This document shows, in pieces, positions 1 through 10,398 of a stretch of 64,000 nucleotides of DNA. The notes below the pieces were generated by a model. It searched no databases. It was not told the origin of the DNA and was given only the letters and a program-made list of their open reading frames with translations. Source of the DNA: Capronia americana (Eukaryota; Ascomycota; Eurotiomycetes; Chaetothyriales; Herpotrichiellaceae); NCBI GenBank assembly GCA_016110215.1, contig JADWQD010000002.1, forward strand, positions 310,001 through 374,000. The letters run 5' to 3'. The position numbers and the translations under genes were made by a program. Every line of letters begins with the position of its first letter. The first letter of the stretch is position 1.

Positions 1-2425
1 TCCGAAGCTTTCAGGTCCTGACTGGAACCCGACCCTGGCCCACGAAGATGCGGTGTGTCAATTCCAGGGATCGCGATAGCTGCAGCGGCCGCCAGCGACG
101 ACGGCCGTGAAGAGCTGTGCGGTGTATTATCGCTTCCTTTCCGACCACGTCCAGAATCTGAAATCGATTTCTCTGGCGATTCGCCTCGACCACGCAAAGG
201 AGACACCGGAAGGTGTCTCTCTTTCCCCGAGTCTAGCACACGACCGACAGGACTTTGTGTTCTCGGACTTATCGAGCCGCCATCCCCGGGTCCTGTTCCC
301 TTTTTGACAAGCTGAAGCTTCTTCTCGTGCTCCGCTCGGGTGAACCACACCCCTTTGTTTGTGAGAATCTCGTCGGCTGCGAAACGCATAGCAGGGATTA
401 TGTCAGCCACGTTGGCAAACAGTGGATGGGCAAAGATGGTCATGAAGCCGATCTGACCGTTGGCCAGCTTCAGCATGTTGCCCAACTCGGGAGGACCGCC
501 GAAGAGCGTTGTCTCCATTCCGACAGCTTGCTCCATCTCGCCTTGATGAGCAAACTCCTTCTGCAGCAGATGGGTCCATTTCTCAGCTACCAGCCATGGC
601 CGTGCCTGTATGCGTCAGTGAAGGATGGTGATTAGCGAGACAATGCTACGTACCACATTGCTGATGTCAGCACATTTAATCAACAATCCGCAGGCCAAAG
701 TTCGTGCCCAATCAACGTCCTTCGGCGACCAACCGTCGGTCGCTTTGCTCTCATGGATCTTCGACTGCAGGTTGCCCAGTTGTTGCATGTAATCGGAGTG
801 GATGCCCATGTCAGTAGCGAGGATGGTACTTATCATCAACTTCCGAAGCGCTTTGTCCTGGAATGCGACGGGCCAGTGGCGACGGAGGATTTGCGAGTAG
901 GCGGCACAGTGGAAGGCTTCCAAGACTGACTGGTCGTTGTATAGCTGTGCAAGAGGAGCATTGAGTTTAACCAGGAACATGTTGTTAACTCCAGGATGGC
1001 CGACGTCGTGTCCGATTGCCGAGACCAGAAGTGTCAATGCCTCAAACGGTCCCAGCAATCGAGCGATGGGTGATTTCGTGTCTGCAAAGGGAGAAGGTTC
1101 GGCACCGGTGGGGTAGGGCGGGAGTGTACCGATCTGGACCAGGAAGTAGAACACAGATTGTAGGACGTCGACGGCGTGCCTGAAATTATGGTAGAGGACG
1201 AAGGAGTTGTAAGCGATACGACAGCCCTGCATGAAATGAAGAAGGTCGCCTGGCAGCAGATGTTAGAAACAGTTGACCATATTTGGACGGGTACTCACGT
1301 TGGCTCATGCTCCATTGCTCGCACGCTTCCATCGCTAGGCAGTGGTTGAGCATGTAGTAACCGGCGTACACCAGCTCATCCTCAGTGAAGTCGTGTCCTG
1401 AAAAGTCCCATCTGCCCACAGCGGCGGCGACGACAGCCTTCCGAGACTCCTGGACGAACAGGTCACGGTGCTGATAATCTTCGATGATATTTTGCGGCTC
1501 GCAGATTCCCTTGAGTAGCTTCTTCACCATGGCCTCTCGGAGGTAGGCGTATGGTTTCTCGTCTTCCATACCGACCCATGACTGCTTGCGGTTCCGTCGT
1601 GCCATGGCCATGAAGCCTGCTTGTTCCTTCTTCGCATTCTTGTATATCCGGTAGGCATGAACTGTCAGACCCATGATCCCAGCTTTGTCCAACGGACTTT
1701 TAACCACATCTAGGGCACCGGCATCGAGGCATTGGAGCATCAATTGAGTGTCGATCACGTCTGAACTGTCCTCGATGGCGACTGGGTCGGCCTCAGGACC
1801 AAATGGTGCTCTAATTACTTCAGGTTGGCGGACGCTGTCGAGAGCCTGGTCGTAAGAATCACTTCGCTTGGGTTGGACAATGGCCACGGGTATGATCAGC
1901 TTGACACCTTCCTCCACCTGCAGATCTGAGGCTATTCTTGACACGAGTTGAAGACCATATGACTCGTCGGATTCCGAGGAGAAGGTGATTTCCTTCCTGA
2001 GCAAACTGGGTGACGGCAAAGGCGAATCGGAGGAAGGAAAGAACTTGGGTCTGGATCTCAGGTAGCCATGTTTTGATTCCGAGCCAACATCGAAACAGGC
2101 GAGGATAGGTGTGCAGTCAAGCTTGACTTGGTCATGGAGTTCGGACAATTTCGACGAGAACGCTCTTCCTGAGCTACACACGTACACTGAGAGCGCCAAT
2201 ATTAGCCGCGTTTGCGACCTGGTCGAGGGAGGAATAATACCCACCTTGGTTAAAGACGGTCAGAAAAGCATTGACATTGGTTTGTAAGTCGGGCGGGAGG
2301 TCCGAGAACTCGACCTGTGAACCTGCTCTTGCGGGCGTGGTAGGAGACAGCCCCTCCCTCGAGATCCACCTTTCCGTGTTGAATCTCTCGTCAATGTAAA
2401 TCACCCGGCATGCAGAAGGGTCCAT
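1..2425 (-). CDS. PDE2: 3',5'-cyclic-nucleotide phosphodiesterase (PDE2-type), 3' end beyond window
   Basis: Hydrolyses cAMP (and possibly cGMP) and so damps PKA signalling. ATG at 2425; introns at 2187-2244, 1250-1298 and 606-653; the last exon is still open at base 1, so at least 756 codons are present. The metal-binding HD signature is clear: YHNFRHAVDV near residue 376 and GHDVGHPGVNN near 436. LIKCADISN lies just before the last intron, where the family has a conserved metal-ligand Asp. The N-terminal ~230 residues contain a region (LIIPVAIVQP ... SPLDKAGIMGLTVHAYR) like the degenerate receiver-like domain of filamentous-fungal PDEs. The tail beyond residue ~640 is Ser/Pro/Arg-rich and probably disordered. 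First gene in a minus-strand run with NPL4. Family is certain; exact tail unknown because of truncation. Confidence 0.93.
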
Positions 2426-4166
2426 TGTTTCGGCGCTGGTCTGAGGTCGGAGGGGAAGACGCTGTTGCTTCGAGGCGGGCCTTAAGGGCCCATAATGCGA
2501 TCAAACGGCCGGCGGGACGAGTTGTGAAACTTGGAAGAGCTCTGGCGCAGGGTTTCTTCAGGGCAAAGGACAGGGTATCCGAACAGAGGTGGTTGCAAAC
2601 GGGACTCGTTTGCTACAAGCTCATCGCGCTCAAAAGGTGGAATGGCTGGCTGAATTGGCAACGGACGTTGCGACCGTGGGATCCAGCTGAAAAGCAACAA
2701 CCGGAGGAGCTCGACACGCCCAATGCAGCACTAATAGGTCGAGTGGAGGAGTTCGAACGGGCGCAGGTCGCTCGAAGACTCGAATAGTGAACGAGGACGG
2801 AGGGGGAAGCCGACAAGGTGGCAGGTCGCAGCTGTCAATCGAGGTGTCCGGGAAGGCGCAGATGAAATGCACGCCTGTCCAAGGAAGGTGGATTGCGCCT
2901 GCAGATTGGCGAGAGACGGTCACTCCCAGGACTAGTGCTGTGTACGAGTAGAACGGAGCACACGCAGGCGCAGGTGGGAACGGCGTGTGTGGATTTAATG
3001 GACTGCGACTCTTTCGCGACTGCGCAGGCAGAGCTGAGGAGGGGATTGAGTCAAGCTTCTTTCGGTAGCAGCAGCAGGAGGAGGTCGAAACGTGGGTAAG
3101 AAGAGTGAGAAAGGCTCCCTAGGCCGACTCCCAGTCCCGTTAACTCGACAGGGTTAGGCGGACCCCGGGGCCTCTAAATGGTGGATCGGAAGAAGCAAGA
3201 GAAGCCGAAAAGAAGGCAAGAGAGCCACTAGAACACCCACCCACGCCAATCACTTCTTGGCCCAGCTCTGGAGTACGGCCTCAGTCTGCTGAAACTCTGC
3301 TCACAGGTCCCTCAGTAGCATGCACACGTTGGCAGTTGTCATCACCGTCTCCGGTCCGCCCTGGGACCAGCTTCAGTTCAGCCTATCTACAGGCTCCCAG
3401 CAATGCTGCCGGCCTTAACTGTCACTCGGGATAGGCATCTACCAACTTCGACAGCCCTACTGTGAAGGGCGGGAGGGAATACGGGATTAGCGCTTCCAAA
3501 GAGCTTCTAGAATCCGCCTATCACTGCATCGCCAAAGGGGACGGATGACCGTACTTTATTTGCTGCCGCCTTCTCAACCACGTCACCCAGCCCTTACTTC
3601 CAACGTCAGAGGTATTACTAAAGCAGAAATAAAACACTCATACCCTGCGAATGGATGTGCGTGCACTTCACTCCTCAGGCACTCAGATTCGTTGGCTCAG
3701 CTGACCGTGATAATCAACTATCTGCTCAAAGACACTTTCGGCCTTCCTTTAACTGGAGCCTGCCTCGGTGATCTGGTCGAAACGTCACCTAATTCGGTCC
3801 TCGCTTCTGTAGATCGACGACCTGCCCCGTGCCGATCACTGTAAGGTTCGACCTCCCTCCCTCATTGCCCCTCGAAATGTGCACCGAGGACTGCAGGTTG
3901 GTGATACGGGAATCTCTTTCCAAACCGCATGCATCTCCACTCCGCCCGATCATAGGGTTTCGGCATTTGTCCTGCCATCGCATCATCCGTCCAGTGCCGG
4001 CCTTCTCCTGCAGTGCTATTGTTGTACAAACCCTTTGGCATGTCATACCATGTCTACCACGACAATGCACCATCCGCCGCCCGTTATGCAAAGCGCCAGT
4101 TCAGTCGTGCCAAAATTCACGTGGGAGCATCTGCATGTCGTCGCTCGTCGTCTCGTATAGCTCTCC
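2426..4166. other. Intergenic region between PDE2 start and NPL4 end
   Basis: About 1.7 kb. The first 700 bases, the presumed PDE2 promoter and 5' leader, are purine-rich on the plus strand. Several open frames of 60-175 codons exist on both strands (for example 3829-4356), but none shows a recognisable motif, a good start context or consistent splicing. I see no supported gene. Confidence 0.5.
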
Positions 4167-6176
4167 TCAACGCTCGAGGCTAGCCGCCTGTTTGAATCGC
4201 TTAGCCAGATTTTCTGACGGGCTCTCAGGGTCGAAAGAAACGTCCTCTGTCGACAAATTCCATGAACGCTTCAAGGGCCGCTCACCATATGATTCGAGTA
4301 TCGCTAACAGGGTTCCCCAACCAGGAGACTCGGTCAAGTGCGCCGCATCCACCTGATCTCGTACTGTCGCGACCCGACATAGGATCTGTTCTTCTTCCTA
4401 TGTCCATTGTTAACGGGAACCAGTTAGTCGACACTACCATACGTACCTTGCTGAAGACACCCATGCCATGAAGGAAGCACAAGAGGTGGAAATCGGAAAC
4501 GGCCTCGACTGAGTTCGAGGAGCGTAACTGTTTTGACACGTCCTTCGGATCTTGACCTTCGGCCACCGCTTCTCTATTCTCGACTGGGAACTTGTTGTTC
4601 GTGAAGAGCGGTTTGGGGTGGATAGGCATTCCGGCCGTCAGGGACACCAGGAGATACTCCACGGGGAAACTGGGCTTGGCATTTTCCTGCACATTCGCGC
4701 CGTACTCGTTGATCCGGCGGTAGAACACTTCGGGGATGTATCGCTTTTGACCAGTCACGCTCTCATCATCTTCCGATTGCACCAGCATTACCGATGGATC
4801 GGCTGATGGCTCCACAATGTCTGCACGAACCATCTCCACTGCCTCATTCGATGCCTGGTACGCTCTGATGGTGATGCTTTCGTCTTCATCTCCAGTGACT
4901 ACACAGGTCACAAAGTTGGAACCAAAGCGGCCAGTTTCACTCCATTTTGACGGTCTCGGATACTGCGCCTGGAGTCGCGATGCGAATGCGATTTCGAGGG
5001 AGGACAAGAAGTACGAGTCGATGTGTCGTTTGCAGACAGCCTGACCTTCGCCTTCCTCAGGCGGCATTAGATCGGTGAATATCACACCCACCCGCTCGAG
5101 TCCGCAGAGTCTTGCGATTTCATCCACTTCTTTCTCGTTCGGCCAGTCCAACAACCTGAGCCCATCAATTTCGCCGATTTGGGGAGGTTCGTAGATTGCC
5201 TCGACGACAGCTTTAACGCCTAACGGCACCTCTGTGTACTCTTCATACCGGCCGTACAAGAAGCCGAGCCGCTGGCTGCCGGACTTTCTCCAGAAGTCGA
5301 TCAGTTTGTCAACCATATCCGCGGAGGCAAACTCGACATGGTCAACCATCCGGAATTGTTGCGGCTGTAAGGAGATGGCACTGGGCTGACACTTCGAGCA
5401 TATACCCTCTGGCCAGGGAGGATGACCCGACGGACACTCTTTCTTGACTCGGTAATATGGTTCACTCAGAGGTGGCATATACGAGCTCTTCAACTCGGGT
5501 TTGTTCGTGGCAGAGTTGATCTTGCGCAGGTAGCTGTGGAACGACATGTGCTTGATCTTCCTCTCCTCCAGGTATTTCTTGTCAAATGGTTCCAGGGGCT
5601 GACAGTAATCGCACATTCCCTTCGGGCCGTGGCGACACATCTTGAGGTCTCGCGGCCTAGAAATCTTGCCATCCTTTTTGTCTAGCCGGTCATCCAACGC
5701 CGACTGTTTTATGACATCCCAAGGGTTCTTTATAAAGGTCGGCGAAGTGACAGCGGCGGTTGGCGTAAGCGTTGTAGGTTCGGGCAAGGCGATCGTGCCA
5801 TTCAGCCGCCGCGAGGCAGGAGGTGCTTCGGAGTTGGAGTGTCCGTTGGACAATTTCTCGAGCTCGGAGAACCCAATAAATAGTTTGTCTCCATGTTTTA
5901 GTCCAACCTCTTGCAGTTGAACTCCAGGAAGGTCGGCTAGACGTCTCTCTCTATCAGGGTCCGCCTTTGAGCCGACGGGTCTGTTGCTCAAAACTATCGA
6001 ATCGGCATCGGTGTTTGGAGGGAGGTTGTCGAGAATCTGCCACCACGTCAGTTTCACATCACTGCCTTCATCAAAGATAGACCAGTCTCTACCTTTGAAG
6101 TCAGTGACGAGAAGTGCTCAGTTGGTTCGACGTTCAGTCGAAACTGCCCCAGTCTCGATTCAAACCGTAGCAACAT
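4167..6176 (-). CDS. NPL4: Nuclear protein localization protein 4 (Cdc48-Ufd1-Npl4 cofactor)
   Basis: Substrate-recruiting cofactor of the Cdc48/p97 segregase; with Ufd1 it unfolds ubiquitinated proteins in ERAD and nuclear quality control. Three exons: 6093-6176, 4447-6036 and 4167-4397, with introns of 56 and 49 nt; 634 aa. Starts with MLLRFESRLGQFRLNV, the usual ubiquitin-like (UBX-like) N terminus. A zf-Npl4 region follows (MCRHGPKGMCDYC near residues 161-173, then CPSGHPPWPEGICSKC), then the MPN-like domain (MVDHVEFASADMVDKLIDFW onward). The last exon restores the conserved C terminus after FHLLCFLHGMGVFSK; without splicing the frame would run into an unrelated tail. Length is normal for fungi. 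Very secure. Confidence 0.96.
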
Positions 6177-6789
6177 GGTGTTGGTTCGCTTCTGGGGAGA
6201 GTTGAGGGTGCGGCGGTGGTCTGTGGTGAGGATCGAGGAGAAGTACGGGGCGGGCAGCAGGATATCGGCCTCGGAGATCAAAACGAATAATTTAGGAATA
6301 GGTGAAAGTGTGAGGCAGCCGTGACAGCGACAGACAAGCCTGCTCAGACTTCAGCAAAGCACCGCTGTTGGCACGAGGCTCTGATAGTGAACGGACGTTG
6401 GATGGTTGGAGAAGGTTCTCCGCAAGGCGTCAGGTTCCTGTACGTCATCCGACAATGAGTACTGCAACGCGCTTGGACGCTCACGCATTTACATACCTAC
6501 GGTACCGAAAACAGACCTTGCACCGGGAGGGCCTAGGTCGTCGGGCTGAACAGCAGGTTATTTCATTACAGTAGGTAGGTATTATACATGATCAATGAGT
6601 CATTGGCTATTGATCCAAATTCGCTGGAAGACTGTGACATCAAACGCCATACCGCTATCAATTTGTGACACCACCAAACCGCGACTGATGCCTTTCAGGT
6701 GCTGGAGTATCGACAACATTTCACGCATGCTTTCGAACGCCTTTCTTGCTCCTCGACCAGTTGGGTAACCAAAGCTTCGGACACCATCA
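6177..6789. other. Intergenic spacer upstream of NPL4
   Basis: Holds the NPL4 promoter and the 3' flank of the next minus-strand gene. A minus-strand open stretch at 6600-6884 has a coding-like look but overlaps the end of the hydrolase-like gene in another frame; I do not call it. Confidence 0.5.
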
Positions 6790-8461
6790 TTATGACGCTG
6801 TGTACAATTCTCCCAGTCTCTTTTCCAAAACCTTTCGCCCCTCAGCGGACCTCCAGATCTCCTCAGAGGGGGCACCCTTGACAATATCCCACGCTACCAG
6901 CTTTTCCGTCACCTTGGTCAGATCTTCTTGTTTCCTCTCCCAGTCTTTGTCCTTTTTCAGGTGGATGCCGGAAGTCACCACGACGAGAGGTACTTTGGGC
7001 GCTTGAATGTTCCGAGCAGTGACGACCTCGTTCTTGGTCAACGAATTGGCCACGAGGTTCTCTTGCAGCTTGTTCTTGATGAACTTGCCACCCTGATAGG
7101 ATGACTTGCCAAAGACGCGGTCCTCCTTCGTGCGACCCTTAAAAAGCGCTCCGGCTAGGCGATCCAGACCTAAGGGAGAAATGATGCCACGGCCCCAGAG
7201 AATGAAGCCTCGGCCAGGATTGGCAATCTTGTACAGCAGGTCCTCGTGCAATCCATCGATGAACATCATGCCCTTGATATCGCGAGGGTGTCTGGCCGAG
7301 AAGACTCTGCTGTAAATGCTGCCAACGCCCGCAGAGACGAGAATCCAGGGGCCATCTTCGCCTGCAACGGCCAACGCCTCTGAAATCGCGTCTGCGGACA
7401 TCCCGGCTGAATGTGGGGACGGCGCATTGTCCGACCATGCAATTCCAGGTCGGTCCCAGTAGCAGTAGCGATCAATGGTCTTGTTTGTCCAGGCATCGTA
7501 CACCCAGCTCTCAAAGCTGTCTTCCACGGGCATATATCCACCCTCGAGCAATACAGTGGGCTTGGGTTTGCCGTCGGAGTAATAGGTCTGGTTGCCCACG
7601 CATGCGAAATGGATGGCGTACTGGTCGTTGTCCACCAAGTATCGCGTGCCAGGAGCCGGTAGGGTTGCATCTCGCGACCGCAGAACGAGGACTGCAGTAA
7701 GCAGGATAACAATGACCACGTAGACGGACATGAGGAAGGTCGCCGTAAACACCGCGAACCACTCTCTAAGCGAACGGCGAGTTTCCTGACGCCCCGTGAG
7801 GCGTTCTTCCTCTTCAGCTTTGCCCCATTTCACAGTCCTGTTCGTCACCACGTTGTACAGGCCGATCAAGGCGGCCCAGATAACCGACGCAATCCCAATC
7901 CAGCCCTCCTCAACTCGAATTCGTGGAACGGCTAGGATGATGATCATATCGATCAAGAGGAGAACGGAGACTGCCATACTCAAGACGCTCATTGCAGTCG
8001 AAGGCGTGGCGAAGAAGAGGAGGGCTGTCAGGATATTCCCAATGGTGAGGGTAGTGTAGGCAACATCGAAGAAGCCAGAGCCTCTCGAATTGAAGTAAGG
8101 TGGGCTGACGAAGATCGAGATGAATAGCAGCACCCACCAAAGGCAGGTGATCATGAGGAAAAGGACTTCGAACCATCGTAACGCGCGGACACTCCAAAGG
8201 TTATACGGCGATACCTGCGCGCATCATTAGCCAGATCCCGCTGGGCGCCACCTGCCAACGACCTGAACATACAGCTGGGTCATCAGGACTGAGGTAACCT
8301 CGACCTCGCTCATTGCGAGGCAACAGCCTTGTCCTTTCGTTGGCGTCATCCGGCCGTCTGTTGGGCTGAGGTTGCGAAGTGGTGGCCTCCGTGTCATCTT
8401 CGTCTTCCTCTCGTGGGGGATGGTCATCGTCTTTGTTCTTGGATCCCCACAGTGAAACCAT
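6790..8461 (-). CDS. Multi-pass membrane protein with degenerate alpha/beta-hydrolase domain
   Basis: Conserved fungal integral membrane protein of unknown reaction. Two exons: 8274 or 8273-8461 and 6790-8214, with intron 8215-8272; 537 aa. Splicing joins GYLSPDDPAV to SPYNLWSVRALRW, a junction I recognise from fungal homologues. The N-terminal ~60 residues are acidic and disordered. About five hydrophobic segments follow (roughly residues 75-245), then an extracellular or lumenal alpha/beta-hydrolase-like part with VLLEGG (oxyanion side) and RYCYWDRPGIAWSD. At the nucleophile elbow it reads ILVSAGVGSIYSR instead of the usual GxSxG, so the catalytic serine seems to be missing. Divergently transcribed from PPE1 across 559 bases. 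Fold confident; activity doubtful. Confidence 0.85.
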
Positions 8462-9020
8462 TGTGGCAGCTGCTTGTCACAGGAGCTACAGGGGTCGATG
8501 CGCCACTGTCCAAACTGTCCGGTTCAGTATGCAAAGGTATCTTCACCTGAAGCCTGGATGCAGCTATTGTGAAGAAGTGATAGATTTCAAATTCATCGCC
8601 AATGGAGAAGGAGGAACTTTTCCAAGCTTCAGAGCAGTTTGGGTGGGAGGAGTGGCAGCATCGTCATGGAGAAAAAGAGCTTCAGACGTCATTAAACGCT
8701 TGGTGGCACCAGGTGGCGTCCTGGCCTGCGCAGCTTGCAGGCAAGCTTACCCAAAGGCGCGAGATCTAGCCAGGAAAGATCGCTTTGGAGACACGAATGG
8801 GGCATAGCCCCTCGCCCGTTCGTCGCCTGGCACACCTGTAGGCGTCACATGCTGCTATCTAACGGCTATCTTTACCGAGCATCCCTGTCAGCTTCTGCCG
8901 ATCCAGATTCTGCAGACTGGGCTGGACTGGAAACCCATCATCGACCTTTCCCATCGATCTGTCTTCCCGTGTCAGCTTGGTTTAGTGTACGCTTTGTCCC
9001 GCATCTCCTCCGCTGCCGTT
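8462..9020. promoter_or_regulatory. Shared divergent promoter region (membrane hydrolase-like / PPE1)
   Basis: 559 bases between two divergent start codons, so it should carry both promoters. I see no clear TATA box and no other gene. Inferred from gene arrangement only. Confidence 0.5.
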
Positions 9021-10292
9021 ATGAGTGACCTCCAGAGGTCGTTCGCTCGGACGCATCTATCTCGACTTCCACCGGAGCCGCCAATTATCCTCGATGAACA
9101 AGGAGAAGAACGGGTTGACCTGGGTGATCTGAGGCCCGGCTCGCCAAACGACTCTTCTTCATCGGCTTCCTCTACGGGCACCATAGTCCCCTCGCCGAGC
9201 CGCAATCTGTTTGAAAAGCCTAGAAGGTAAGCCCGACACTGGCTTCTCAGCCAAGCAGCTTCTGATCTTTTCTGAAGCTCTACTATAAAATCCCGCACTG
9301 CCCCTCTGCCGTGGGATGACTTCTTTGCCCAGGATCTGTATTTCGAGCACAAGACTCCTTCCGAAACCATCAATCACCATGTCTACCTAACACCGCCCTC
9401 GGATTCCGGTCCGCTCATCGTCACACATCACGGAGCAGGATCATCGGGCTTGTCGTTTGCCGCTTTCACGGCAGAACTCCTGAAAGTCCTCGCCAATGCT
9501 GGAGTGCTGTCGCTAGATGCCCGCGGTCACGGCCAGACCACCATCACCACTTCCTCTGGAGACCCACCTCCCAGCCTAGACCTCAGCTTGCCCACGTTAG
9601 CGGAGGATGTAGCCTTCGTGGTCAATGCCGTCAAAGGCCACATGAAATGGACCACCTTACCAGACATCGTGCTTATAGGCCACAGCCTCGGAGGAGCTGT
9701 TGTGACTGAAGTCGCCCACGCGAGACTGCTGGGCAACTCACTACTGGCCTACGGCGTTCTAGACGTCGTAGAGGGCTCAGCCATGGACGCCTTGAAGAGC
9801 ATGGACACGTATCTGTCAACACGCCCCAAGTCCTTCCCTTCACTCGCCTCAGGCATAGAATGGCACATCAAATCCCGCACAATCCGAAACACCACTTCCG
9901 CCAGAGTCTCTGTGCCCTCACTCCTTAGGGAGTCCAAGACAACGCCGGACGCATGGTATTGGCGCACCGACCTTGCCGCTACCAAACCATTCTGGGAAGA
10001 CTGGTTTATAGGTTTGTCTAAGAAGTTTCTCGAGTCCCGCGGAGGAAAGTTGCTCCTCCTGGCGGGAACAGACCGGCTGGACAAGGAGCTCATGATCGGG
10101 CAAATGCAAGGGAAATATCAACTGCAGGTCTTCCCCGACGCAGGCCATTTCATCCAGGAAGATCAGCCGGCGAAGACGGCGAATGTTGTCGCAGACTTTT
10201 ATAGACGCAACGATCGAAGTGCGCTTGTTTTACCGCCAAAGGTGGATGATCTGATTAAGCAGGGGAAGCTGAAGCCCGCTGGGCGGAAATAA
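9021..10292 (+). CDS. PPE1: Protein phosphatase methylesterase 1
   Basis: Removes the C-terminal methyl ester of the PP2A catalytic subunit, controlling holoenzyme assembly. Exons 9021-9226 and 9278-10292 (51-nt intron); 406 aa. The junction was chosen because an in-frame TGA just before 9278 excludes earlier acceptors, and it gives APLPWDDFF, the conserved segment before the hydrolase fold. Alpha/beta-hydrolase marks: THHGAGSSG (oxyanion loop), GHSLGG with nucleophile Ser near residue 205, and DAGHFIQEDQP with the catalytic His near 359. The N-terminal ~70 residues are Ser-rich and variable, as usual in this family. The stop lies 106 bases from the convergent DRS1 stop. Confidence 0.93.
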
Positions 10293-10398
10293 ATCATACG
10301 CTTTGAGCTGTGAAGGGCCTTGGGAAAGAAATGATATCTTGCGCCAAGCAGACAGCTCAGGCTAACCAGTCGATTGAGCACACTGGACCACCAGACAT

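Noticed and set aside
3829..4356. 175-codon plus-strand open frame
   Set aside because: Overlaps the NPL4 3' exon in antisense and shows no protein-like pattern.
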